From Bradyrhizobium symbiodeficiens (GTDB lineage Bacteria > Pseudomonadota > Alphaproteobacteria > Rhizobiales > Xanthobacteraceae), in contig NZ_CP029427.2 in NCBI RefSeq assembly GCF_002266465.3, positions 1,242,501-1,306,500 on the forward strand: DNA of 64,000 bases, in the 5' to 3' direction. Position numbers and translations under genes: made by a program. The notes under the pieces were generated by a model. That model saw only the letters and a list, made by a program, of their open reading frames with translations, did not search any database and was not told where the DNA came from. Positions 1 through 8,360 of the stretch are shown one piece after another; position 1 is the stretch's first letter, and each line of letters opens with the position of its first letter.

Positions 1-39
1 CGCGCCCCGGGCGATGCGAAGCATCGTCCCGCGCGCGGG

Positions 40-130
40 TGAGGGCTCTCTCCTCATTGGGGCTGTCCCATTGCGGAAGCACCCTCTCCCCGACCCTCTC
101 CCGCAGGCGGGAGAGGGAGCAAACCGCCTG
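40..130. repeat. Intergenic inverted-repeat element (CTCTCCCGC family)
   Basis: The first 400 bases carry no convincing gene. They hold a palindromic element with the core CTCTCCCGC-AG-GCGGGAGAG near 97-118, preceded by a direct copy of the CCCTCTCC motif. A close relative with the same CTCTCCCGC/GCGGGAGAG arms lies at about 898-940, so the phasin gene is bracketed by two copies. Such short GC-rich palindromes are typical of REP-like elements in Bradyrhizobium intergenic DNA. I infer that class and see no encoded protein. Confidence 0.55.
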
Positions 131-407
131 CATGGCCGACCATCCCGACCCTCAACCCCCGGTTCCCCCATACCGGAACCTCACCCTTACCGAGATTAAA
201 TTTCGCACCGCACCCTGTTGGCGCGTTGCGCTGCACAATGTTGACATGATAGGCAGCCATAATGCTGGGCACTGGACGAGCCATCTCGTTTGTTTCGCGT
301 TTCCAGTCTTCGTTCCCGCCAGTTTCCAAAGCTGAGACAAGGCCCCGGTTGGCCGGCGGGCGCGCCAGAAGGCTCACTTCATTTTCCAATTAGCGTGAGG
401 GACAACC

Positions 408-839
408 ATGACAGGTGCGACTGATCCATTCTCTGCCTCCGTCATTCCGTTCGAGGTTCCGGAGCAGATGCGTGCGTTCGCCGAGAAGGGCGTTTCGCAG
501 GCCCGCGAAAACTACGCCAAGTTCAAGGACGCGGCCGAGAGCCATAACGGCACCGTCGAGGCCGTGTTCTCCTCCGCCCACAAGGGCGCGAGCGAATACG
601 CCGCCAAGGTGATGGAGTTCATGAAGGCGAACACCACCGCCCAGCTCGAGTTCACCCAGCAGCTGTTCAGCGTGAAGTCGCCCCAGGACGCGTTCGCGCT
701 CTGGACCGGCCATTCCAAGACCCAGCTCGAGACCTTCCAGGCCCAGGCCAAGGAGCTCGCCGAGATCGCCCAGCGCGCGGCCACCGCCGCCGCCGAGCCG
801 ATCAAGGCCTCCGCCGCCAAGCTCTACCCCGCCGCCTGA
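408..839 (+). CDS. Phasin family protein
   Basis: This 143-residue protein has the pattern of the phasins, small amphipathic proteins that coat polyhydroxyalkanoate granules. The central helix-rich stretch (about 25-130) is full of Ala, Lys, Glu and Gln with few hydrophobic runs. It contains AFAEKGVSQARENYAKFK and a later segment with QLFSVKSPQDAF, both typical of the phasin_2 group. There is no signal peptide, as expected for a cytoplasmic granule protein. The start follows GAGGGACAACC, a usable ribosome site. The gene is monocistronic: a strong terminator follows within 30 bases. Which phasin paralogue it is cannot be told from sequence alone. Confidence 0.88.
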   Translation: MTGATDPFSASVIPFEVPEQMRAFAEKGVSQARENYAKFKDAAESHNGTVEAVFSSAHKGASEYAAKVMEFMKANTTAQLEFTQQLFSVKSPQDAFALWTGHSKTQLETFQAQAKELAEIAQRAATAAAEPIKASAAKLYPAA

Positions 840-863
840 GCGGATCGGGTCTGAATTGATTAA

Positions 864-892
864 GAAACCCGGGCCCAGTGCCCGGGTTTTTT
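864..892 (+). terminator. Rho-independent terminator of the phasin gene
   Basis: A 9-bp stem AACCCGGGC / GCCCGGGTT with a 5-base loop is followed by six T residues. It lies 25 bases after the phasin stop codon. Confidence 0.9.
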
Positions 893-897
893 CTTCA

Positions 898-940
898 CCT
901 CTCCCGCTTGCGGGAGAGGCCGGGAGAGGGCTCTCTCCTC
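898..940. repeat. Second CTCTCCCGC-type inverted repeat
   Basis: Palindrome CTCTCCCGC-TT-GCGGGAGAG followed by a further GGGAGAGGGCTCTCTCC tract. It shares its arms with the element near 97-118. The rest of 840-1152 shows no gene. It probably also carries the promoter of tRNA-His. Confidence 0.5.
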
Positions 941-1152
941 ACGGGGGTGCCGCCGTCAGGCAGCCGAGGCGACCGCAACCTCGCTTCGGTCGCCATCAAG
1001 CCCGATTTCATTGCACCGAGGGTGATTTACCCCGGTTTTTCGTCCGTTTGCGGCCTTGCCAAAAACGGCCGTTGCACCTAGTTTCCGCCCCGTCCAGCCC
1101 CCCTCGGTGACCGGCCCGTCAGGGCGCTTCCGAAGGCGCGGCTCGCAAGGAT

Positions 1153-1229
1153 GCAGTTGTAGCTCAGTTGGTTAGAGCGCCTGTCTGTGGAACAGGAGGT
1201 CGGTGGTTCGAGCCCACCCAACTGTACCA
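1153..1229 (+). tRNA. tRNA-His (GTG)
   Basis: A 77-base cloverleaf including an encoded CCA. The acceptor pairs GCAGTTG with CAACTGT, ending in a G1-U72 wobble. The anticodon loop CTGTGGA gives GTG, and the T loop is TTCGAGC. The discriminator base is A73 and no extra G-1 can pair, which matches the unusual alphaproteobacterial tRNA-His rather than the standard G-1:C73 form. The AAA+/protease module begins about 215 bases downstream on the same strand, so this gene is a possible insertion site. Confidence 0.95.
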
Positions 1230-1443
1230 ATCATGATCGGACACTTCGTTTCGCTTTAGGCGCCACCATCTGCACGCGCCCTCCGGCCAGATTCCGTCCC
1301 AGCGATTTCCTGCATTTCGAACGTGTCCAACGGCCGCCGGATCATTGCAGCCGGCCGAAGTGCGTGTGAGAGTTTTTTGGACCTGTGCCCTAGGATCGAT
1401 ACACTGGGTGGGCATGTCGAATCGGCAGCACGGTAGGGCAAAG

Positions 1444-2436
1444 ATGGCCAAGGCGGACCATATCAAAAAGCTCGTTGCAAGCTTTGGCCGGAACCAAGAG
1501 TTCCGCGCGGCGACCCTTCGTATCATCGATGATGCGGCCAATCAGGGAAAGCGGCCGTTCGCCGAGTCGCTCAGGAAGATTCTCGACGCCAACGTGCGTT
1601 CTGATTACCAAGCAGTTTCCCAGCCCGGACTGACCACGCTTGCGAGCCAAATCAATCCGGCCGTGGACCTTGTTGATGAAGCCGCTGTCACCCGAGGGCT
1701 GAACGATATTGTTCTAAACCCCGATACTCGGTTGCTAATCGAAGGGCTTATTGAAGAGCGCCACCGAAGGGAGGAGCTACGACGTCATCGCCTCCCGATT
1801 TCTACTCGCTTGCTATTTTCCGGACCGCCCGGCTGTGGGAAGACGTTTTGCGCCGAGGTTCTTGCGCGAGAATTGTCGCTGCCGCTCTACAGTGCTCGCA
1901 TCGACGTGATTGTTTCATCGTTTCTTGGGGAAACGGCCAGCAATCTGCGCCGCCTGTTCGACTTTGCCACGAGCAAGCCTTCCATCTTATTTCTGGATGA
2001 GTTTGATGCACTTGCACGGACAAGAACTGACACGGCAGAGCATAACGAATTGCGCCGTGTCGTGAACAGTCTCCTTTTGATGATCGAGCGTTTCAAAGGG
2101 CCCGGTTTTGTGATCGCGGCAACTAACTTGCCGCAATTCTTAGACGAGGCCCTGTGGCGGCGCTTCGATGACATACTCTCTTTTGATCTTCCCACGGAAC
2201 GAGAGATTGAACTCCTACTAGCCCGCGAGTTTGCGAATTTTCCAGCTCATTTTGACCTTTCAAGAACGATCAGTAAACTTGTCGGCATGTCTTACGCAGA
2301 CATTGAGCGAATCTGCGTCGATGCAATTAAGAAAGCCGTTCTAAAGAAGCGAAAATCCGTCAGTGAAACCGAGTTCGCTGCAGCGCTTCGGCAAGAAACA
2401 CGTCGCAAAGGTTTGACTTCCAACCGAAACCTCTGA
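1444..2436 (+). CDS. AAA+ ATPase, first gene of an ATPase/subtilisin module
   Basis: A 330-residue ATPase of the classical AAA clade. It has an N-terminal helical region (about 1-95), Walker A GPPGCGKT at 127-134, Walker B ILFLDEFDA at 181-189 and sensor 1 AATN near 225. The second region of homology runs through the arginine-finger motif ALWRRFDD, and a small helical lid domain ends the protein. I chose the start at MAKADHIKK because AGGGCAAAG precedes it and the family typically begins this way. An in-frame ATG 30 bases upstream is possible. The protease gene follows 12 bases after the stop, so the two are surely co-transcribed. Codon use is much richer in A/T third positions than in the neighbours, suggesting acquisition by transfer. 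It may drive unfolding or gating for the partner protease; that role is inference. Confidence 0.88.
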   Translation: MAKADHIKKLVASFGRNQEFRAATLRIIDDAANQGKRPFAESLRKILDANVRSDYQAVSQPGLTTLASQINPAVDLVDEAAVTRGLNDIVLNPDTRLLIEGLIEERHRREELRRHRLPISTRLLFSGPPGCGKTFCAEVLARELSLPLYSARIDVIVSSFLGETASNLRRLFDFATSKPSILFLDEFDALARTRTDTAEHNELRRVVNSLLLMIERFKGPGFVIAATNLPQFLDEALWRRFDDILSFDLPTEREIELLLAREFANFPAHFDLSRTISKLVGMSYADIERICVDAIKKAVLKKRKSVSETEFAAALRQETRRKGLTSNRNL

Positions 2437-2448
2437 CTTGCAGCCAAA

Positions 2449-4803
2449 ATGGCGAAGCTTCCTCATCTGCCGCTTGAGCGACTGGAAAAGATGCTTGACC
2501 GCCGCAGAGTGCCGGCGCCCGTGGCTCCACCTATTCGCGAAAGTGCGAGGGTTCATGCCGCCAACATCACTGTGCAAATTGATACGGTCACGAAAAATCA
2601 GGAGGCTCTTCCGAAAATCGAAGGTATCGATCCTGAGCTTATCTTGAAGGTGCGCTTGAGTGCGCCGATTCAAGAAGACACTTGGCGCACCGCAGGGTTC
2701 AAAGTGCTCGCTCAGGAGTCCGGCGGCATTTTGGTTTTGTTCAGTGATGATACCGAGTTGACGGCTTTTCGCGAACGACTCGCCGAATATCAAAAAGGTG
2801 TCCAAGGCGACGCGAAGAATCCGGCTTACAACCAGCTTTTTGCAGCCATCGACGAGGTTCTCAGCCTCTCAGCCTCCGATCGTATTGGACCCCGATTACG
2901 CATCGACGGAAAGTCGGCGCCCGCCGATTTCGATGCACGGGCGAATTTTGCTATCGACGTCGAGCTTTGGGATGCGCCAACGCAGCTTGATCGCCAAGTC
3001 CGCGTGCAAAAGATTGTCGAACATGTCGAGGCTGCTGGAGGTGAGATCCTGTCTCGCTACGTAGGCACCGTTGGATTGATCGTACTTCGTGCCCGGATGC
3101 GCGGATCTGTGCTGCGTGATCTGCTTGAATTGCCTGCCGTTGCACAGATTGACGCTCCGCCGATACCCGATCTCGGCGAGCGTGATCCGCCCATCGTTAC
3201 TATTGAGGGGGTTGGAGCGCCACCGCCTCCCGCGGATGCTCCTCTCATCGGCATCATCGACAGTGGCAGTGCAGACCATCCGCTTCTGACCCCTTCACTA
3301 GTGGCCTCGTTAGGGGTGCCTGACGCACTTGGCTCGGCCGATATTTGGGGACACGGGACTAAAGTCGCTGGCATTGCCGCTTTTGGAGATATCCGCGAAT
3401 GCGTCGATAGGAAGGTCTTTGAAAGCCCCGTACGGATTATATCACTTAAGGTCGTTAATGATGAGGGGCGCTTCGATGATACAGATACAATCCCTGACCA
3501 GATGGAGAAGGCCATTCGCGTGCTTCACGAGCGCGGATGTCGGATAGTCAATGTTGCGCTCGGCGATGCCCATCGTATCCCCTACGAAGGCGGACGTGTC
3601 TCACTTTGGGCGGCGACGCTGGATACCTTAGCCCGCGAGCTCGACATCGTTATCATTGTTTCAGCTGGAAATTCTGCCGCAGGCGTGCGTGCTCCCTGGG
3701 GCCAGAACGCGGAGCAATTAACCCGGACCTATCCGGACTACCTCGTGTCGGCAAAAAATAGGATTGTCGAGCCTGCGACCGCTGCCATTGCGCTAACCGT
3801 CGGAAGTTTGGCGCATGCTAATGGACTGCCTACAGACGGATCGGGTGGAGCTGAACTCCGAGCTATCGCGTCGCTCAACTTACCGACGCCCGTCACGCGC
3901 TGCGGCCCCGGCGTAAACGGCTCGATCAAGCCTGATTTGGTGGATTTTGGCGGTACGGTGCTTTTCGACGGGATGACGCAGCGCATCGTGTCGGGTGATC
4001 AATATTCGAGCGCCGGGATGTTGACCTTACGTCCTGACTACCTCGCAGGACTGCTGACGTCTTCGACCGGAACTTCAATGGCCGCACCCCGTATCGCTTA
4101 CAAAGCGGCATTGCTCCTTCGCGCGATGCCGATGGCCTCTGCTAATATGGTGCGAGCTCTGCTTGGGGTCTCTTCAGTTCAGCCCTCCGAAGCTTTGCAA
4201 TGTCTTCAAAGATTCGGAGCGGATGGCCAACGTGCCTGTCTGGGATACGGCATTCCCGATGTTGCTCGCGCCCTAGATTCGGAAGAGCGGCGGGTCATCT
4301 TCGTCGCGGACCGCCAAGAACTGGCTACCGATCAGTTTGCGCTCTATCGAGTGCCGTTACCGACAGAGTTCCAGACAACGAAAGGCAAACGACACATCCG
4401 TGTGAGCTTGGCATTTGATCCTCCAGTTCGACACACGCGGCTTGAATACCTTGGTCTACGTCTCAACTATCACCTAATCCGTGGAATGCAGCCCGAAGCG
4501 ATCTTCGAGCATTTTAGGTATCGGACAAAGGAAGAGGAGGCATTTGAAAAGTTGGCGACTTCGGCAAAATGTCCGCTCGACCCGTCGCGGGACCTTCGGG
4601 GCACCAGTACGCTGCAAAGATCATCGATGACAATGCAGCGCAATGTCGACCGTTATGGTGGCGAGTACTATCTCGCAGTATTTGCGGAACGCCGATGGGC
4701 CGGGGAGGAGATTACGCATCAACGCTTTGCTGTTGCGGTGGAGTTAGAACACGAGGCTGAGATCAACATCCATCAAGCACTCCGCGTTCGCCTTCGCGCC
4801 TGA
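2449..4803 (+). CDS. Subtilisin-like (S8) serine protease, second gene of the module
   Basis: A 784-residue protein with a complete S8 catalytic set: Asp271 in GIIDSG, His302 in GHGTKVAG, oxyanion Asn408 in SAGNS and Ser543 in GTSMAAP. About 265 residues precede the catalytic domain and 200 beta-rich residues follow it. There is no signal peptide or membrane segment, so unlike most subtilases it should work in the cytoplasm. That fits a partnership with the ATPase encoded 12 bases upstream. The architecture resembles the poorly characterised subtilisin-like groups found beside AAA genes. Low GC and atypical codons match the ATPase gene. Possible roles are triggered proteolysis in phage defence, a toxin-immunity pair, or protein quality control; the sequence does not decide. 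Confidence 0.88.
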   Translation: MAKLPHLPLERLEKMLDRRRVPAPVAPPIRESARVHAANITVQIDTVTKNQEALPKIEGIDPELILKVRLSAPIQEDTWRTAGFKVLAQESGGILVLFSDDTELTAFRERLAEYQKGVQGDAKNPAYNQLFAAIDEVLSLSASDRIGPRLRIDGKSAPADFDARANFAIDVELWDAPTQLDRQVRVQKIVEHVEAAGGEILSRYVGTVGLIVLRARMRGSVLRDLLELPAVAQIDAPPIPDLGERDPPIVTIEGVGAPPPPADAPLIGIIDSGSADHPLLTPSLVASLGVPDALGSADIWGHGTKVAGIAAFGDIRECVDRKVFESPVRIISLKVVNDEGRFDDTDTIPDQMEKAIRVLHERGCRIVNVALGDAHRIPYEGGRVSLWAATLDTLARELDIVIIVSAGNSAAGVRAPWGQNAEQLTRTYPDYLVSAKNRIVEPATAAIALTVGSLAHANGLPTDGSGGAELRAIASLNLPTPVTRCGPGVNGSIKPDLVDFGGTVLFDGMTQRIVSGDQYSSAGMLTLRPDYLAGLLTSSTGTSMAAPRIAYKAALLLRAMPMASANMVRALLGVSSVQPSEALQCLQRFGADGQRACLGYGIPDVARALDSEERRVIFVADRQELATDQFALYRVPLPTEFQTTKGKRHIRVSLAFDPPVRHTRLEYLGLRLNYHLIRGMQPEAIFEHFRYRTKEEEAFEKLATSAKCPLDPSRDLRGTSTLQRSSMTMQRNVDRYGGEYYLAVFAERRWAGEEITHQRFAVAVELEHEAEINIHQALRVRLRA

Positions 4804-4984
4804 AAGCTAACCAAATTGCGCTGACAGTGCACAAATTGGTGCAATGAATTGCGGTCACAGTGCATCAAACTCTCGGCACAGAGTGTGCCCCATCCGCAAC
4901 GCTGCTCAAAGCCGAGTTTTGTCCGCGGTCGCCGTAGCTCCCCGGTTCGCGATACGCTATCGGTACCGAAGCAAATACGTCATC

Positions 4985-5689
4985 ATGGACCAGCAACCCC
5001 AGGCCAAAACCATCGTGACCTTCTTCAATCGTCTCAAGACAGCCGCATCCGTCGAGTGGCGCGCCTACACCGAGCATCCCTTCACGAACGGATTGGCAGA
5101 CGGCTCGCTCCCCGAAGCGGCGTTTCGTCATTACCTCGTTCAGGACTATTTGTTCCTCATCGAGTTTGCGCGCGCCTACGCGCTCGCGGTCTACAAGTCG
5201 CCGCGACTTGCCGACATGCGTGAAGCGGCGGCCGGCCTTTCGGCCATCCTCGATGTCGAGATGAATCTGCATGTGAAGCTCTGTGCCGAATGGGGCCTAT
5301 CCCCGAGCGACCTTGAACAAGCCCCTCCGGCGGCGGAGATGCTGGCCTATACGCGCTACGTGTTGGATGCGGGGATGCGCGGAGATCTGCTGGCGCTCAA
5401 GGTGGCGCTTGCACCTTGCGTGATCGGGTACGCGGAGATCGCAACGCGGCTCGCCGCGCTCCCCCTCGCGGACGCCGCGACGAACGCCTATCGCGTCTGG
5501 ATCGCCGAATATGCCGGCGCGCCGTACCAGGAGGTCGCTGCCAAGGCGCGGGCGCATATGGAGCAGCTCGCCGATCGCTACGCCACGCCGGCCCGCGAGG
5601 CCGAGCTGATTGCGATCTTCAAGGAAGCCACCCGCCTCGAGGCAGACTTCTGGGAAATGGCCTGGCGCGCGGGCAAGCCGGTTCAATAG
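4985..5689 (+). CDS. tenA: TenA family protein (thiaminase II / aminopyrimidine aminohydrolase)
   Basis: A 234-residue all-helical TenA protein. This family hydrolyses aminopyrimidine breakdown products of thiamine so that the pyrimidine can be salvaged. The catalytic cysteine is Cys145 in LAPCVIGYAEI. The C-terminal LEADFWEMAW carries the conserved glutamate and aromatic pair, and the N-terminal FTNGLADGSL and YLVQDYLFL motifs are present. Length matches the Bacillus enzyme (236). I start it at MDQQPQAKT because the upstream 47 codons look like non-coding DNA. It returns to the high GC of the core genome and marks the right-hand edge of the AAA/protease island. No other thiamine gene is adjacent. 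Confidence 0.9.
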   Translation: MDQQPQAKTIVTFFNRLKTAASVEWRAYTEHPFTNGLADGSLPEAAFRHYLVQDYLFLIEFARAYALAVYKSPRLADMREAAAGLSAILDVEMNLHVKLCAEWGLSPSDLEQAPPAAEMLAYTRYVLDAGMRGDLLALKVALAPCVIGYAEIATRLAALPLADAATNAYRVWIAEYAGAPYQEVAAKARAHMEQLADRYATPAREAELIAIFKEATRLEADFWEMAWRAGKPVQ

Positions 5690-5773
5690 CCTTTTTGTCG
5701 TCCGTCCCCGCTGGACCAAATTCATCATTTCGCGTAGTCTTCTCGCACAGCAACATGTCAGCGGAGGTCCTCC

Positions 5774-5944
5774 GTGGAACATCGCGGCGTCAGCTTTTCC
5801 ATCGTTGAGATGCGCTATTTGTCCGGCTGGCAGTGGACCGTCGGAAAGGGCCGAACCGTTTCGGTCGGGGTCTGCGCGACCAGGGCGGACGCGATCCGCC
5901 AGGCCCGCACTTTCATTGACGCGATTGTGGATTGGGCTGCCTGA
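5774..5944 (+). CDS. Small hypothetical protein (56 aa), GTG start
   Basis: A GTG start preceded by the ribosome site GGAGGTCC opens a 56-codon frame ending in TGA. The product contains MRYLSGWQWTVGKGRTVSVG followed by an Ala/Arg-rich helix ending DAIVDWAA. It looks like a compact beta-then-alpha cytoplasmic protein with no signal sequence. I do not recognise a family. The good ribosome site and coding-like composition favour a real gene. Confidence 0.55.
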   Translation: MEHRGVSFSIVEMRYLSGWQWTVGKGRTVSVGVCATRADAIRQARTFIDAIVDWAA

Positions 5945-6056
5945 GCGGCGTGGGTGCGAGTTCCTGCTCCTCGCGCTGAGCGTTCAATCGAGACAATCCG
6001 GCTTCGATGATCTCGATGTCTTCCTTGAGGGAGGCAATCATCCTGCTGGCGTCCAT
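5913..6056 (-). CDS. Possible small coiled-coil protein (47 aa)
   Basis: The frame starting MDASRMIASLKEDIEI encodes a short amphipathic helix (residues 5-35, heptad-like Ile/Leu spacing) with a Pro/Gln-rich tail. Its 3' end overlaps the end of the opposite 56-residue frame by 32 bases. The ribosome site is weak, so this is only a candidate. A longer TTG-started version would reach 6146 but adds an unlikely leader. Confidence 0.3.
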   Translation of the reverse strand: MDASRMIASLKEDIEIIEAGLSRLNAQREEQELAPTPLRQPNPQSRQ

Positions 6057-6145
6057 TTCGAGAAAATACAGCAATCGATGCGGCGGACCTTTTCGGCCGG
6101 GAGGGTGTTTGTAGTTCGGCAGGAAGAACGCTGAGGAGCTGAACA

Positions 6146-6220
6146 ATGAACGGAATTATCTATATCGTCGGTCTCGTGGTCGTGGTTGGCATCATTCTGT
6201 CGTTCCTGGGACTGCGTTGA
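6146..6220 (+). CDS. 24-residue single-pass membrane microprotein
   Basis: After the ribosome site TGAGGAG a frame of 25 codons encodes a peptide that is almost entirely one hydrophobic helix (IIYIVGLVVVVGIILSFLGL) with a terminal Arg. It stops 43 bases before the end of the convergent AEC transporter gene. Small hydrophobic peptides of this type recur in Bradyrhizobium genomes. The function is unknown; a membrane-regulatory microprotein is a guess. Confidence 0.6.
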   Translation: MNGIIYIVGLVVVVGIILSFLGLR

Positions 6221-6263
6221 TCCGGCGGATGGCGACTTGCCGGAGCGGTGCGCGCATGGCGGC

Positions 6264-7208
6264 CTAGTTGAGACGGGCCACCACCATGACCACCACCGGC
6301 AACGTCACCGCCGCCAGCAGCGTGCCCAGCGCCACCGCGCCGGACACCGGGTTCACCAGCCGCTTGTACTGAACCGCAAAAATATACGCGTTGGCGCCAG
6401 TCGGCATCGCCGCGAACAGCACGATCACGCCGGCAGCTATCGGCGGCAAGCCGAGCAGCTTTGCCAGCACGAACGCGGCCGCCGGCATCGCCAGCAGCTT
6501 GAGCGCGCACAGCACGACCACGCTCAGCATCTCGCCCTTCACCTCGAACCGGAACAAATTGATGCCGAGCGCGATCAGCGCTGCCGGCGAACCCGCCTGC
6601 GCCAGGAGCTCGATCGTCCTGTCCACCACCGGATTGAGGCCGAGGCCGCTGAAGCGCCAGACCACGCCAAAACCGATTCCCAGCATCAGCGGATTGCGCG
6701 CGAGATCCGCCAGCACGGGGCGGATCACCGAGAGCGGCGAGCCGGTGCGCTTGCTGCTGACGAGCTCCATCTGCAGGATGCCGCAGAGCCAGAGCAGCGG
6801 CGTGTTCACCGACAGGATCAGCGCCATCGGGCCTGCGGCCTCGTTGCCGAGCGCCGAGAGCACGAGGGGAATGCCGAGCATCACGATGTTGCCGTAGACC
6901 GAGCCGATCGCGAAAACCACGCCGTCCTCGCGGTCTTCGCGCCGTGCGCGCAGCGACGCGGAGATCGCGAGCGCCGCAATCCAGGTCAGCGCCAGCGCGC
7001 CGTAATAGGCGCCCCACATCCGCCAGGGGCTGACATCGGGAAATTCCGAGACGACGATGGTGCGGAAGAGGAGGGCAGGGATCGCGATGCTGAAGGCGAA
7101 TTCGCTGATGCCCTTGTGTGCGCTCTCCGAGACGAAGCGAAACAGCACCGCGGCATAGCCGGCCGCGATCAGCGCGAACACCGGCGCGACGATCAGCAAG
7201 GTGGCCAT
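6264..7208 (-). CDS. AEC family transporter (auxin efflux carrier type)
   Basis: A 314-residue inner-membrane protein with about ten hydrophobic segments arranged as two five-helix halves, the standard AEC fold. The first half begins LLIVAPVFALIAAGY and the centre has GNIVMLGIPLVLSALG, typical of this family. AEC members export or exchange organic acids such as malate or malonate. Here the genes for a CoA transferase and a CitE-like lyase lie immediately upstream on the same strand, which makes a dicarboxylate or its relatives a reasonable substrate guess. A 226-base gap containing repeats separates it from that pair, so co-transcription is uncertain. Confidence 0.88.
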   Translation of the reverse strand: MATLLIVAPVFALIAAGYAAVLFRFVSESAHKGISEFAFSIAIPALLFRTIVVSEFPDVSPWRMWGAYYGALALTWIAALAISASLRARREDREDGVVFAIGSVYGNIVMLGIPLVLSALGNEAAGPMALILSVNTPLLWLCGILQMELVSSKRTGSPLSVIRPVLADLARNPLMLGIGFGVVWRFSGLGLNPVVDRTIELLAQAGSPAALIALGINLFRFEVKGEMLSVVVLCALKLLAMPAAAFVLAKLLGLPPIAAGVIVLFAAMPTGANAYIFAVQYKRLVNPVSGAVALGTLLAAVTLPVVVMVVARLN

Positions 7209-7269
7209 GCGCAGCTATGCTCCCAGAACTATCGCAGATGACTTGACGCGGCGGCCGGTGCGCACGCCT

Positions 7270-7401
7270 CGTCCTTCGAGACGGCGCTGACGCGCCTCCT
7301 CAGGATGAGGCTAATCAGCCTCATTGCCTTTTGAAACTGCATCCACGCACTCCGTCCCCATCCTGAGGAGCCCGCTGAAAGCGGGCGTCTCGAAGGATGG
7401 C
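7270..7401. repeat. Inverted-repeat element (TCCTTCGAGAC / CTCAGGATGAGG family)
   Basis: Two related palindromic units in opposite orientation. The left has CCTTCGAGACGGCGC...CTCCTCAGGATGAGG and the right has CATCCTGAGGAGCCCGC...GCGGGCGTCTCGAAGGATGG. The same design occurs at 53109-53241. It is non-coding and lies between the AEC and CitE-like genes. Confidence 0.75.
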
Positions 7402-7434
7402 CGCAGGAATAACTCTCAAATGCGATTTCCCTGG

Positions 7435-8358
7435 CTACGACCCCAGCTCGATGATCCGGCGCGCCATCCGCACATTGGCATAGTCGATCATCTTGCCGTC
7501 CAGCGTCACCGCGCCCTGGCCGTTCGCCTCGGCCTGCTCCATGGCCTCGACGATCCGCCGCGCCTGCGCGAGCTCCAGGTCCGACGGCACGAATGCACGC
7601 AGCGTCGGTTCGATCTGGTCGGGATGGATGACCTGCTTGCCGTCGAACCCCATCGCCGCGGCTTTTTGCGCGCTGCTCTCGGTGAGCCTGGCATCGCGGA
7701 ACGCGCCGCAGGGGCCGTCGATGGCCTGAAGGCCGAACGCGCGGGCGGCGACCAGAAGGCGCATCATCGGATAGGCGAACAGATCGAGCGGGGCGGAGGC
7801 GTAGCCGGTTTGCGCCGATCCCACATGACGATAACCGTCCGGCGACACGCCGATGTCGGAGGAGCGGGCACCGATCGATGCCGCAAAATCTCCGACGCCG
7901 AGATGCAGCGCGGCGATGCTGTCGTGACATGCGGCCAGCGCCTCGACATTGACGAGGCCGAGCGCGGTCTCGATCAGCAGATCCAGCGCGACCGGCGCGG
8001 GGCGATCGGGCGCGGCCGCGCGCATCTGCCCGGCAATGCCGACGATGTCGCTCATGCGTTCCGCCTTCGGCACGATCACCGCATCTAGCCGCGGCAGCGC
8101 CGCCAGCGCGCGGATCTCCCCGGCGATGAAGGGGCTGTCGACTGCGTTGATCCGCACCGTGACACGCTTGCTGCCCCAGTCGAGCGAGGCGAGTGCTTGG
8201 ACGGCCTCGTTCAGCGCGAGGCTCTTCTCAGACGGCGGCACCGCGTCCTCGAGATCCATGAACACCGCATCCGCCGCTGAGGCCGCTGCCTTGGCGACGA
8301 GACGGGCACGATGCGCGGGGACGGCGAGGGTGGCCCGCATGGGCCGCAGCGAGGCCAT
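7435..8358 (-). CDS. HpcH/HpaI aldolase / CitE-like acyl-CoA lyase
   Basis: A 307-residue TIM-barrel protein of the CitE-like family. It begins MASLRPMRATLAVPAHR, carries VFMDLEDAV (metal- and CoA-binding Asp/Glu region), VRINAVDSP and VPKAE in order, and has FDGKQVIHPDQIEPT near the C-terminus. Relatives cleave malyl-CoA, methylmalyl-CoA or citramalyl-CoA. The start is 2 bases after the stop of the CoA-transferase gene, so the two are translationally coupled. Together they could activate a dicarboxylic acid as its CoA ester and cleave it. Substrates such as malate, citramalate or itaconate are inference, since no hydratase gene is present. Confidence 0.85.
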   Translation of the reverse strand: MASLRPMRATLAVPAHRARLVAKAAASAADAVFMDLEDAVPPSEKSLALNEAVQALASLDWGSKRVTVRINAVDSPFIAGEIRALAALPRLDAVIVPKAERMSDIVGIAGQMRAAAPDRPAPVALDLLIETALGLVNVEALAACHDSIAALHLGVGDFAASIGARSSDIGVSPDGYRHVGSAQTGYASAPLDLFAYPMMRLLVAARAFGLQAIDGPCGAFRDARLTESSAQKAAAMGFDGKQVIHPDQIEPTLRAFVPSDLELAQARRIVEAMEQAEANGQGAVTLDGKMIDYANVRMARRIIELGS

Positions 8359-8360
8359 CG

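Noticed and set aside
4804..4984. Direct repeat of the tRNA-His 3' end marking an island boundary
   Set aside because: No copy of the tRNA 3' end was found. Short ACAGTGCA repeats near 4825 and 4857 are not related to the tRNA.
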